The position numbers and the translations under genes were made by a program. Below the pieces are notes generated by a model, which was given only the letters and a program-made list of their open reading frames with translations, was not told the DNA's origin and made no database searches. 64,000 bases of DNA, from assembly GCA_009995455.1 (NCBI GenBank), contig JAACPJ010000002.1, forward strand, positions 276,942 through 340,941, given 5' to 3'. This document shows, piece by piece, positions 30,635-38,767 of this stretch. The first letter of the stretch is position 1; each line of letters starts with the position of its first letter. Source of the stretch: a bacterium. Its GTDB lineage: Bacteria; Patescibacteriota; Gracilibacteria; UBA4473.

Positions 30635-31639
30635 TTAAACCGTTTCAATTAATTTATAAATCTTATCTACCTCTACCCCGTTTAATTTTCCGTACATAAC
30701 TAGTTTTAAAATTCGAGCGTTTTGCAGCCGTTTGTTAAAATAGTCGAGTAAAATGGCTGGCGAATCAAGACTGCCAAGCGCCGCATTATGTAAAAACTCA
30801 TCGTGTTTTTTATCTAAAGCGTGTTCTAAAGCGAGTAGTTGAACGGTCGCGCTTGAATTATCATCCAAGCTACCAATAACTACGTTAAACGGCGTTCGCT
30901 CAAGCACTCGTTTTAAATCAGCTAAGCTTTCAGCTTTACCAGCCATTTCGACCGTAATACTACTGACTGGAACAAAAGCTTTTTCTGGTAGAGGTTCTTT
31001 AATGACTAAAACCGAACGTGCCAAATTTCTAACTTGTACACTATCGGCCCACAACTCTAAATAAGACGGCAAAAAATAGTCAGGATAAGACTGAGTAGAA
31101 AGTTCTTCTTCTAAAGCCGCAAACATGGCTCTATCAAGTGCAAACTCTATATCACGCACACTTTCTTCTTTATTAAAATTAGCTATGACTTCGCGTACGG
31201 CATTCAAAATAACCGCTGAAATGTTGCCGGCTTGAACGTTGTCAAAAACAATTTTTTTAACTTCAGCCGCTGATAACTGCCCGAGTTTTGAAAAACTTTC
31301 CCCCACCTTAAGGTCAGAATTTTCTTCAACCAGTTTTTGCTTTAAAGCTTGTTTAAGATTGTTTACATCAAAAGGTAAAGTTAAAAAAAGAGCCACAGGA
31401 TGTTCGTTCACGCCACTGATCAGTAGTTGTTTGGTTTCAAACAACCCTTGCGTAATAATCGAATCAAAATCAGTGATTTCAGTTTGTTGATCCAAATAAT
31501 CAGCGTATTGCAATTCGCCTAAAACGCGAAAAGCATCTTCTGCTTTGGGAGCCCCAACCATTCGATCAATTTGGGCGCGCTGAAGCAGCTTTGGCGTTAA
31601 CCCTTGTACTTGACCACAAATGCTAGTTATATCAGACAT
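30635..31639 (-). CDS. ntpC: V/A-type ATP synthase subunit C
   Basis: This stator-like subunit (the d subunit of eukaryotic V-ATPase) couples the rotor stalk to the c ring. The 334 residues are helical with the family-typical repeated pattern of short three-helix units, and near the C-terminus ALEHALDKKHDEFLHNAALG and YFNKRLQNARILKLVMYGKLNG match the end of the AtpC/NtpC family. No signal peptide or membrane helix is present, as expected for the peripheral subunit. It lies between E and F, the conserved position. Confidence 0.85.
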   Translation of the reverse strand: MSDITSICGQVQGLTPKLLQRAQIDRMVGAPKAEDAFRVLGELQYADYLDQQTEITDFDSIITQGLFETKQLLISGVNEHPVALFLTLPFDVNNLKQALKQKLVEENSDLKVGESFSKLGQLSAAEVKKIVFDNVQAGNISAVILNAVREVIANFNKEESVRDIEFALDRAMFAALEEELSTQSYPDYFLPSYLELWADSVQVRNLARSVLVIKEPLPEKAFVPVSSITVEMAGKAESLADLKRVLERTPFNVVIGSLDDNSSATVQLLALEHALDKKHDEFLHNAALGSLDSPAILLDYFNKRLQNARILKLVMYGKLNGVEVDKIYKLIETV

Positions 31640-31654
31640 AATTTTTTATAGAAA

Positions 31655-32209
31655 CTAAACCAACTTAAGTTGATCGGCTAAATACATTTCTAAATCAGAA
31701 CGGTATTCTGACTTCACTAAACTCTCAAAAGAATTATCAATCTCTGAACTGGCCTGTGTAGCCACGAAACCTCCTTTAAAAGCTTTAGTAATTTTAACTT
31801 CAAAGCCAGGAGCGAATTTTTTAGTGATCGTTTCTCGTTCAGCTGGAACCAATAAAGTTCCTTTATCAAACGGAAGCGCCTTAACTAATTTCTCGCAAAT
31901 TTCAGTATAAAGCTTATCATCGGCCTTAAGTAAAGACTCTAAAAATTTATCTAAAGCCTGATCGAGCAATTCTCGTTTAGCAATCTGAATGGCTTTTGAA
32001 TTTTCTCGACGAGCCATAGAAGCGGTTTTATCATCCACTGATTTCAAAGCGATATCCGCTTTAGCATCAAGTTCTTTTTTATCTGCTGATTCTAAATCAG
32101 CGTACTTTCTATCAAGAGCTTGTTTTTTCTCAGCCGCTTCAGATTCGATTACTTGCAGATCCCCTTGGGTATCCGCGAGAATTTTTTTTATAATATCTTG
32201 TAAAGACAT
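31655..32209 (-). CDS. ntpE: V/A-type ATP synthase subunit E
   Basis: This peripheral stalk subunit pairs with G/H. The N-terminal 100 or so residues form a long charged helix suited to a coiled coil, and the C-terminal globular part contains PAERETITKKFAPGF and GGFVATQASSEIDNSF, the family region before a final helix. At 184 residues the length is normal. The gene lies 35 bases downstream of ntpK and 15 bases upstream of ntpC on the minus strand. There is no Shine-Dalgarno. Confidence 0.88.
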   Translation of the reverse strand: MSLQDIIKKILADTQGDLQVIESEAAEKKQALDRKYADLESADKKELDAKADIALKSVDDKTASMARRENSKAIQIAKRELLDQALDKFLESLLKADDKLYTEICEKLVKALPFDKGTLLVPAERETITKKFAPGFEVKITKAFKGGFVATQASSEIDNSFESLVKSEYRSDLEMYLADQLKLV

Positions 32210-32244
32210 GGGGTTTTAAAGTTAAAGGCTGCAACAAAATTGAT

Positions 32245-32706
32245 TTATAGAAGAACCAACAGTACGGCTATAAGCAGTCCGAAGATCGCGTAAGTTTCAA
32301 CAACTACGGCTTGGGTAATAAATTTACCAGAAAGTTCTTCGGCTCGAGGCAACATGGCAATACCAGCTGCCGCTACTTTTCCTTGAAACCAACCAGAGAA
32401 AAGCCCCGTAAGTCCCATCGCAATTCCAGCTCCAAAGTATTTCATCCCGTCTATGGCGGTAACCGAAATTTCACCGGTTAAAGCGCCCATGTTGTTTAAA
32501 ATTAGAATCGCAATCAAAAGGCCGTAAATCCCTTGAGAACCAGGTAGCAACATCATTAGTAATACTTTACCAAACAAGTTTGGGTTTTCTCCAAATACTC
32601 CTGCACCTTTGGTACCAGCGGTACCAATTCCGATTGACGATCCAGCGCCTGCTAGACCAATAGATAGACCGGCTCCGATAACTGACATCATTACTGCGTA
32701 TTCCAT
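32245..32706 (-). CDS. ntpK: V/A-type ATP synthase subunit K (c-ring proteolipid), Na+-type ligands
   Basis: This is the ring-forming ion-binding subunit. The start is Met at 32706, because the promoter (32744-32779) puts the transcript start downstream of the longer frame. The 153 residues make four membrane helices, a duplicated hairpin. Glu137 in VVVETYAIFG is the ion-binding carboxylate of the second hairpin, while the first has LPGSQGIYG with no acid. Leu54, Ser57, Gln58, Tyr61 and Gln108 resemble the Na+ ligand set of the Enterococcus hirae ring, where Thr stands for Ser57. I infer coupling to Na+ rather than H+, one ion per double hairpin. Confidence 0.9.
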   Translation of the reverse strand: MEYAVMMSVIGAGLSIGLAGAGSSIGIGTAGTKGAGVFGENPNLFGKVLLMMLLPGSQGIYGLLIAILILNNMGALTGEISVTAIDGMKYFGAGIAMGLTGLFSGWFQGKVAAAGIAMLPRAEELSGKFITQAVVVETYAIFGLLIAVLLVLL

Positions 32707-32743
32707 GGTGTGTGATTTTAATAAATTATAAAAAGGAATTTTG

Positions 32744-32779
32744 TCGGGCGCATTCTGGAAAATCAGCACAGAAAGTCAA
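32744..32779 (-). promoter_or_regulatory. ntpK promoter with GC-rich discriminator
   Basis: TTGACT (32774-32779), 16 bases, CAGAAT (32752-32757), GCGCCCGA (32744-32751). It starts the K-E-C-F transcript. Confidence 0.65.
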
Positions 32780-32824
32780 ACCAAAAAAGTTGGTAATTTA
32801 ATAAATCTAAAAACCCCTAAAATC

Positions 32825-32856
32825 TATGAAAAAAAGGATTCTTAGCAGAATCCTTT
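32825..32856 (-). terminator. Terminator of ntpI
   Basis: AAAGGATTCT-GCTA-AGAATCCTTT, a perfect ten-base stem followed by seven T on the minus strand. It separates the G/H-I and K-E-C-F transcripts. Confidence 0.9.
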
Positions 32857-32895
32857 GCTTTTGCAGAACTGTGGCTTTAAAAAAGGCTTTAACTC

Positions 32896-34902
32896 TTATT
32901 TATCTTGCACGGTCAAATACTTTGCTGCACGTGCAAATGGCGTAAATCGTTCAGCTCCTGATTCATAAAACTTTCCAAAAAACTCAATAAATTGCAAACG
33001 CCCAGAGTGAATAAAAGCTCCGAGTAAAGAAAGACCAAAGTTTAAAGAGTGACCAAATAATACAATAATTACTGCGATTAAAATACCAAGCACTGGGTGA
33101 GGCATCATTTCGCTAAAGATGACCGCGGTCAAATTCATCGCAAAACCTACAACTCCCGTCGCCAGCCCTAAGGCCATAATTCGAGAATAACTCAGTAAAT
33201 CAGATAAATAAGCGGTAATGTTATAAAGACCAAGTATCCCAAACAGCGGCTTAAGCAGCCAGTTTTTTTGACTTCGTCCTTGCGTTATAACCAAACCAAT
33301 AGCGCCCGCAATACATAAGTTAGTCGCCATCACTTTAGAAACCCCAACTGATTCGCCTAAAGCATATAACCCAATCGCCACTAGCATAAAAACCCACATA
33401 GCGGTGTCTAAAAAAGCACCACTGTAATCTTTACTTTTGATTTGTTGTACAAAGGCGAGCAACATTCCAAACAGTAGGTGGATTGCGCCTAATGCCAGCG
33501 ACAAAATTAAGAAAGTTATGGGTCCTGTGCCTTCGGTTGGCGTTAAAATTTGGCCATAAAATCGCCCAGTATCTGGGTCTACCATCGCTGGAAACTGCGA
33601 CGTAGTAAGTCCAAAGTAACCTCCAAGCAGAACACCACCCACTATTGCCGCGATTCCACAATAAAGCAGAAGTCTTAAACTAGAGTTCGCTCCACGGCTT
33701 AGCTTTCCAAATACTAAAAAGAAAGCCGCCACTAAAGCCAGCAAAGCTCCATAACCAACATCCGACAAACAAAGGCCGAAGAAAATAAGAAAGAAAGGGG
33801 CTAACCAAATAGTTGGATCCATTTCCAACTTACGCGGCAAACCATACATCTCAGTAATCGGCTCAAAAGATTTAACCACAAAGTTGTTTCCCAGTTTAGT
33901 CGGAGGTAATTCGTCTTTCTCTAAAGCCATTGAGTCAACTACAACTTCTCCTACAAAAGCATTTTTCACCCAAGCGCTAAAATCATCTAAAGCATCTGTA
34001 ATAACCCACGCTTCAAAAGAAAATGTTTTTTCAGAAACAAACATATGGGCTTGCGCTTCATTTTTAGAATTTTGCCACGCTTGGTGCTCGGCTAAGATTT
34101 TCAAATCTCGCATGTGAACGCTCAAGGCTTTAGCTTCCATTTCAGCCGTTGCAATTTGCATCTCCAAATCTTTTTCTAATTTTGTTAGTTCCGCTTTAAT
34201 TTGTGAAGGCGTGTAACCGTCAAAGGCTTCTAACTCATTCATTAAATCGATGGCTTCGAAATCAAACAATTGTAGTTTGGTATTCACCGCAGGAGCGATT
34301 GATTTCAATGTCGTCACTCGTACATAAGCGTGCAGTCTATTTTCGCCAAGCACGCTTAGATCAATGAGATTTGATTCAGCCGCTAAAGCGCCCATGAGTT
34401 CTGATTTTTCACTGAGCGGAATTTTACCAATCCAGGTAGTAGTAGTTTCGGTATTAAAGTTTGCTTGAACCGTGCTGTGTAATCCTTTCAGGTTTTTCGC
34501 TAGCTCTAATTTTTTTGGCAAGCTCGCTTTTTCGTTTCTAGCTCGCACTAATTGATCTTCAAGTTTTTCACAGGCTGAAATCACTTTTTCAGCCTCTGGA
34601 GCAAATATTTTTATTCGTTCAGAAAGTTGAGCATTATTTAAAACAATTTTTCCACCAGATAAAAAGTTATCTAACTTTGAGGTAACAGTTTGGTAAGGAG
34701 CCAAGAAACTAAGAGCAAATTCTGTGCGAGCCACATTAACCGATCCATAATAATCATCATGACTTTTAGAAACCGTATATTGGCTTAAGTTATGCGCTTC
34801 ACTTAATTGCAAGATTCCACTTTGATGCAGTTCTTGCATCAAAATTTTATAATGGCGTTTGAAGCCTGTTACTCGAATTTTTTGTAGGGCTACTTTTGAC
34901 AT
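32896..34902 (-). CDS. ntpI: V/A-type ATP synthase subunit I (a subunit)
   Basis: This is the membrane stator subunit that forms the ion half-channels. The N-terminal cytoplasmic half (about 1-330) is helical and charged. The C-terminal half has about eight membrane helices, starting near WLAPFFLIFFGLCLSDVGYG and ending in FGHSLNFGLSLLGAFIHSGR then LQFIEFFGKFYESGAERFTP. The functional Arg is expected in the segment YSRIMALGLATGV (Arg in SYSRIM). The 668 residues are normal. Its ATG shares an A with the upstream stop (TAATG), so it is translationally coupled to the G/H gene. Confidence 0.92.
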   Translation of the reverse strand: MSKVALQKIRVTGFKRHYKILMQELHQSGILQLSEAHNLSQYTVSKSHDDYYGSVNVARTEFALSFLAPYQTVTSKLDNFLSGGKIVLNNAQLSERIKIFAPEAEKVISACEKLEDQLVRARNEKASLPKKLELAKNLKGLHSTVQANFNTETTTTWIGKIPLSEKSELMGALAAESNLIDLSVLGENRLHAYVRVTTLKSIAPAVNTKLQLFDFEAIDLMNELEAFDGYTPSQIKAELTKLEKDLEMQIATAEMEAKALSVHMRDLKILAEHQAWQNSKNEAQAHMFVSEKTFSFEAWVITDALDDFSAWVKNAFVGEVVVDSMALEKDELPPTKLGNNFVVKSFEPITEMYGLPRKLEMDPTIWLAPFFLIFFGLCLSDVGYGALLALVAAFFLVFGKLSRGANSSLRLLLYCGIAAIVGGVLLGGYFGLTTSQFPAMVDPDTGRFYGQILTPTEGTGPITFLILSLALGAIHLLFGMLLAFVQQIKSKDYSGAFLDTAMWVFMLVAIGLYALGESVGVSKVMATNLCIAGAIGLVITQGRSQKNWLLKPLFGILGLYNITAYLSDLLSYSRIMALGLATGVVGFAMNLTAVIFSEMMPHPVLGILIAVIIVLFGHSLNFGLSLLGAFIHSGRLQFIEFFGKFYESGAERFTPFARAAKYLTVQDK

Positions 34903-35228
34903 TAAGCAATTAGTTCATTGATAAAAAAGGCTTGGGTTGTAGAGAGGTGTTTCTCCATTTTGGTTTCCACTTCTTTTTTAAGTTGAGAAGCATCACGCAC
35001 GCCATCAGCAATAGTCACTTCGTAATTTTTTTTAGCCGCTGTTTGACGATCTTTTAATTTTTCACGAAATTTTTCTCTTAGTTTTTCAAGAGAAGCTTCT
35101 CGACTTTTGCTCAGGCTATTTTCGTACTGAGTAAGATCGTTTTGCGCTTTTTTACGCGCTTTAGCGACTTCGGCTTTAGCCGTTTCTTCGGCTGCTAGAA
35201 TCTGGGTTACAAAATCGTCTTGTGTCAT
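34902..35228 (-). CDS. V/A-type ATP synthase peripheral stalk subunit G/H
   Basis: The 108 residues form almost one long Lys/Glu/Ala-rich helix (VTQILAAEETAKAEVAKARK and onward) that should pair with subunit E in the peripheral stalk. The position directly before subunit I is the conserved place of the H (AhaH/NtpF-like) gene. Sequence alone is weak because such helices are low in information, so the call rests mainly on context. The promoter with a CGCCCGA element starts here. Confidence 0.75.
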   Translation of the reverse strand: MTQDDFVTQILAAEETAKAEVAKARKKAQNDLTQYENSLSKSREASLEKLREKFREKLKDRQTAAKKNYEVTIADGVRDASQLKKEVETKMEKHLSTTQAFFINELIA

Positions 35229-35245
35229 AATAAAGAGAATTTAAT

Positions 35246-35280
35246 CGGGCGGATTGTGTTCGTGTTGCCATAAATGTCAA
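35246..35280 (-). promoter_or_regulatory. G/H-I promoter with GC-rich discriminator
   Basis: TTGACA (35275-35280), 16 bases, CACAAT (35253-35258), then CGCCCGA on the minus strand. Confidence 0.65.
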
Positions 35281-35309
35281 CTATAGAAATGTGATTTTTC
35301 AGAGACTTA

Positions 35310-35345
35310 AAAAGACACTTACAATTGACGTTGTAAGTGTCTTTT
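35310..35345. terminator. Strong bidirectional terminator
   Basis: AAAAGACACTTACAA and TTGTAAGTGTCTTTT form a perfect 15-base stem around a six-base loop. On the minus strand it ends the DUF805 gene. Confidence 0.9.
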
Positions 35346-35372
35346 CTCATCCACACTAAGTTCGTTTTATAA

Positions 35373-35840
35373 TTACGCTTGATCAAGTGGATCAGGACCA
35401 AAGCGGTTGTCCCCTTTTGTACCAGACCAGAAAAGCAGGTAAATAGCGTAAATAATAATTGGGATATTAATAAGCATGGCTACGGTAGCCATTGCGTCTC
35501 CCATCTCGGCTAAAAAGCCTGCTACAAAACCCATTCCCGCTGGAAGCAACATCCACCAACCGGAATGATTTAAATCATGCAAACGTTTAACGGTTAAGCA
35601 GATTTGAATCCAAATTAAAGCGACATACATAGGTATGAGTAAAAGCATCAGTGACGGCATAGCTCCCGCAAATGACATAGCACTAATTGATTCACCTGAA
35701 CCGCCGCCAAACAGAGAAAACAAAAGCACTCCCATTGCCAGAAGGAACCAAACAAAACCGGCTAAAAAACCATAACCAAAATAACGTTGGCGATTTAGTC
35801 GTCCCCATCGCCCCGAAATCGTAAACATGTCTTTAAACAT
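35373..35840 (-). CDS. DUF805 family membrane protein
   Basis: DUF805 proteins are small inner membrane proteins of unknown function. The 155 residues contain the family features GRLNRQRYFGYGF near the start, about four membrane helices, and CLTVKRLHDLNHSGWWMLLP. It is monocistronic, between the ATPase promoter region and the HEAT-transporter gene, with the strong terminator above after it. Nothing in the sequence shows a transport or enzymatic role. Confidence 0.85.
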   Translation of the reverse strand: MFKDMFTISGRWGRLNRQRYFGYGFLAGFVWFLLAMGVLLFSLFGGGSGESISAMSFAGAMPSLMLLLIPMYVALIWIQICLTVKRLHDLNHSGWWMLLPAGMGFVAGFLAEMGDAMATVAMLINIPIIIYAIYLLFWSGTKGDNRFGPDPLDQA

Positions 35841-35897
35841 TTATTAAAAAAAGAATTTAAAATCATTCTAACTTATAATAAATGATTAATAAATTAT

Positions 35898-38342
35898 TTA
35901 ACGAGCTAATCCTTCTAGCCACAATAAGTCATCGTAACGTTCGGCTAAACGGTACAAGCGTTTTAGATAGTGGCGAAGGTCATCGTGAACCGATTTCAAA
36001 TCGGTTGGATGCGTGCAATTTTCTGCAATCAAAACCTCCCCTACCCGGGCCGAAACCTCGATTTGGATTTCGCGTTTTATGATTTCCATAATGGCTGGGG
36101 CCCTTTTTAGCATAAAGAAAGTTTTCTGTGCAATGTCACCGTTTTCATTGAAAAGCAGATCCATTAAACAAGGAATACAATCGGTATTACCGAGTTTGGC
36201 CAACGCAATAACCGCGTGCAAATGAACTTCGTCACTTTTGTGATCGAGTAAAACCTGTGCTTTTATTTGTCGAGAAAAATCTTTCACCTCTCCGATAGTA
36301 TAAAGCCCCGCAATAATTTCTCGTGGGTTATCAGAATCGAGCAGCGCATCAAGTACTGGTTCTAAACGAACCGGTTTTTCAAATTCCCATGTCGCTACCA
36401 AAGCGTAACCTCGTACTTTTGGATTTGGGTGATCGAGGTATTCACGCAGGTAGTAAACGAGCTCTGGGTCTGTAAATATTTCCCCAGCTGATCGTAAACC
36501 AACGGCTTTTAGTTCTTCGTCTTCGTGTTCTAAAAGTTCAAGGAAAAACGGCACTACTTGATCCACTGGCAAGTGCCGAAAGATATTCATAATAATAAGT
36601 TTTCGTAAATGACGATGCGTTGATTCCTCAAAGTCTCGACGGAGTAATTTGAGCAAATGATGTTGTGCAAACGCGTGTTCTTTCCAGTATTTCTTTAGTT
36701 CTTCGATTTGCAATAACGCTTCTAAAACCTGGATTTTTAAGTCCACGTCTTCATCCACCCGCGCTAGCACTTTTAAATAGCTGTGCACAATCGATGGATC
36801 TCCCATTTCCGCTGTAACCATGACGATTTTTTCACGAATTACAGGGTGAGCCGCTTGGTTGTAAGCCAACTCTTCCCCCAGCAAGGCGGTTGCTTGGTGG
36901 TGTCCTTTTTGGGCCAGCACTTCAATTGAATGCATTTTTGCTGCAATATTTTGCGGTGACTGCAAATTTTGATGCGACAGTTTGGTGTAAAAGTGTCGCA
37001 TAGGCAGCAACATTAACATAAGCCCAACGGTTAAAGCGCTCATGAGCCACACGCCAGAATTATCGGCTAAGAATTGCATAGAAATCATTAATCCAACACC
37101 CACAATAACACCGCCTGGTCGCACGAAACCTTCAAAGAAATGTCTAATCGATTCTCGGTGATGAGAGAAAACTGAATAAAAAGTCATGTGATAAGCCGAC
37201 TCAAAAATCGCCTCAAAACCATGTTGATAACCTCGTACAAACTTCATACTTACTCCACCCGTGAAAAATGCGGCTAGCATTGCCAGCAAACCTCCAAAGT
37301 AAACCAGCATTGAATAAATTAAACCACTTCTTTTCAAAATCTGACTCGCCAAACCAAACTGAACAATTAAGGCAATGATTCCAAAAACTAAAGCCAAGAA
37401 CCCAAGTTCAGCGGCAATACTTGTTTGAACAAAATATTTACTCGACACTTCTAAGGCTTTATCGGCATATAGGGCCGCTGTATCAACCGCTTGGCCTACT
37501 TTGTCTAAACCAGGCACGTTTTCAAACATATTGGCTTGCAAGTTATGCGGATCGAAATGCCACTCTTTTTTAACCGCCTTATTTTTAATGTATTTTAAAA
37601 ATTCAAAATCTATCACCGCGTACAACGCCGACTGCACACAAACCAGCACCGACAAATAACGCAGGAATGGAATATTTTTAACCGCTTCCATGGCTTCTTC
37701 TAAACTATTTTTAGTTTCCTCTTTTTCCAAATCACAAACACTCGGCATTTCATAAAGCCAACGCTTTGACTGTAATACAAGTCCTAACATGGCCACTAAA
37801 GGAACCAACCAAAAAGTCAGTAAAAGCTTCGTCGGAAAAAACTCGATCAAACCCAGAAATAAGGCGGCAGCTAAAACCGTTCCAATGGTTACGGCTGAAT
37901 CAAGAATCGGCATTAATCGTTGGGCTTCTTTTGGCGACAAAGCTGATTCATTCTTTCGGGCTAAAGCAATGTTTAATTGCCCGTAAAAAAGATCTTTCCC
38001 TAAAATTGCGAAGACCATAAACCAAACCACGCGATCATAAAAATATAAACTCGCTAGGGCACAGATGAGTGTGCCCACAATACAACCAATCATAAATTGG
38101 TTTGGATGAATTCTAAGAAACAAAAAGTGAGCTAAATAGCTTCCGATCAATAAAATCCAGGCTTCAACTAAAAAGAGAAAAAGTAAATTCCCAATTCCAA
38201 ACATTTCAAGAAAAATGGCGGTTAAAACCGTCCACACGAAAATAAACCCAATTTGATATAAACAACGTAAGCTCCATAAATACGTTACCTTTGGGGCTTC
38301 GTATTCACTAACTTTTAGTTTGTGCCATAACGCGTTAAACAT
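35898..38342 (-). CDS. MFS/nucleotide-transporter-like membrane protein fused to HEAT repeats
   Basis: The N-terminal half (about residues 1-455) has around 12 membrane helices in a pattern like the major facilitator superfamily and the ATP/ADP translocase (NTT) family. The C-terminal half (about 460-814) is a soluble array of helical HEAT-type repeats, visible in segments such as EDEELKAVGLRSAGEIF, NPKVRGYALVATWEF and SDEVHLHAVIALAKLGNT. HEAT repeats normally mediate protein contacts. The substrate cannot be told from the sequence. Nucleotide import would fit a host-dependent lifestyle, but this is inference. It diverges from the 38411 gene. Confidence 0.7.
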   Translation of the reverse strand: MFNALWHKLKVSEYEAPKVTYLWSLRCLYQIGFIFVWTVLTAIFLEMFGIGNLLFLFLVEAWILLIGSYLAHFLFLRIHPNQFMIGCIVGTLICALASLYFYDRVVWFMVFAILGKDLFYGQLNIALARKNESALSPKEAQRLMPILDSAVTIGTVLAAALFLGLIEFFPTKLLLTFWLVPLVAMLGLVLQSKRWLYEMPSVCDLEKEETKNSLEEAMEAVKNIPFLRYLSVLVCVQSALYAVIDFEFLKYIKNKAVKKEWHFDPHNLQANMFENVPGLDKVGQAVDTAALYADKALEVSSKYFVQTSIAAELGFLALVFGIIALIVQFGLASQILKRSGLIYSMLVYFGGLLAMLAAFFTGGVSMKFVRGYQHGFEAIFESAYHMTFYSVFSHHRESIRHFFEGFVRPGGVIVGVGLMISMQFLADNSGVWLMSALTVGLMLMLLPMRHFYTKLSHQNLQSPQNIAAKMHSIEVLAQKGHHQATALLGEELAYNQAAHPVIREKIVMVTAEMGDPSIVHSYLKVLARVDEDVDLKIQVLEALLQIEELKKYWKEHAFAQHHLLKLLRRDFEESTHRHLRKLIIMNIFRHLPVDQVVPFFLELLEHEDEELKAVGLRSAGEIFTDPELVYYLREYLDHPNPKVRGYALVATWEFEKPVRLEPVLDALLDSDNPREIIAGLYTIGEVKDFSRQIKAQVLLDHKSDEVHLHAVIALAKLGNTDCIPCLMDLLFNENGDIAQKTFFMLKRAPAIMEIIKREIQIEVSARVGEVLIAENCTHPTDLKSVHDDLRHYLKRLYRLAERYDDLLWLEGLAR

Positions 38343-38410
38343 GGAGCTTATTTGATTTATTATTAATAAGCATTATTTTAGCATAAAAAAATAAATTTAA
38401 CAACTGTCAA

Positions 38411-38767
38411 ATGAGGCTTTCAATAGAAAAAAAGACGTGTGATGAAATTGTAGATTTGATGATGAAAACCAGCGATCGGACTGAGCTTTCAGCAATTAAA
38501 ACTGCCTTAAGAGCAAACAAAGGAGCCGTAAACATTGAAACCGTTCGCACACGAATGCAAATTTTAGCGCTTTTAGCCGATGAAAATAAATACGAAATGA
38601 TCGCTCAAAAACTTCGAACACGAATGAGTATTTTAACTACTGAAACCGATATTAAATCTTTAGAAAATCTTGTTCAAATAGGCCCAGTCGAACCAAAGCA
38701 AACTTTAACTGAAAACGAGGCTGATGACGAAACGGTTAGACGATTAGAAGCAGCACTAAAATTTTAA
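38411..38767 (+). CDS. Small helical protein, unknown function
   Basis: I do not recognise this gene. The 118 residues are charged and helical (MMKTSDRTELSAIKTALRAN, then the basic RTRMQILALLADENKYEMI), with no cysteine except one near the start. No membrane segment or catalytic motif is visible. It diverges from the HEAT-transporter gene and converges on mfd with a four-base overlap of the ends. Only a weak promoter (TTGATT, 16 bases, TATTTT) is seen. Confidence 0.5.
   Translation: MRLSIEKKTCDEIVDLMMKTSDRTELSAIKTALRANKGAVNIETVRTRMQILALLADENKYEMIAQKLRTRMSILTTETDIKSLENLVQIGPVEPKQTLTENEADDETVRRLEAALKF

Noticed and set aside
32707..32769. Longer ntpK start at 32769
   Set aside because: The promoter places the mRNA 5' end near 32744, and the added residues are not part of the family.
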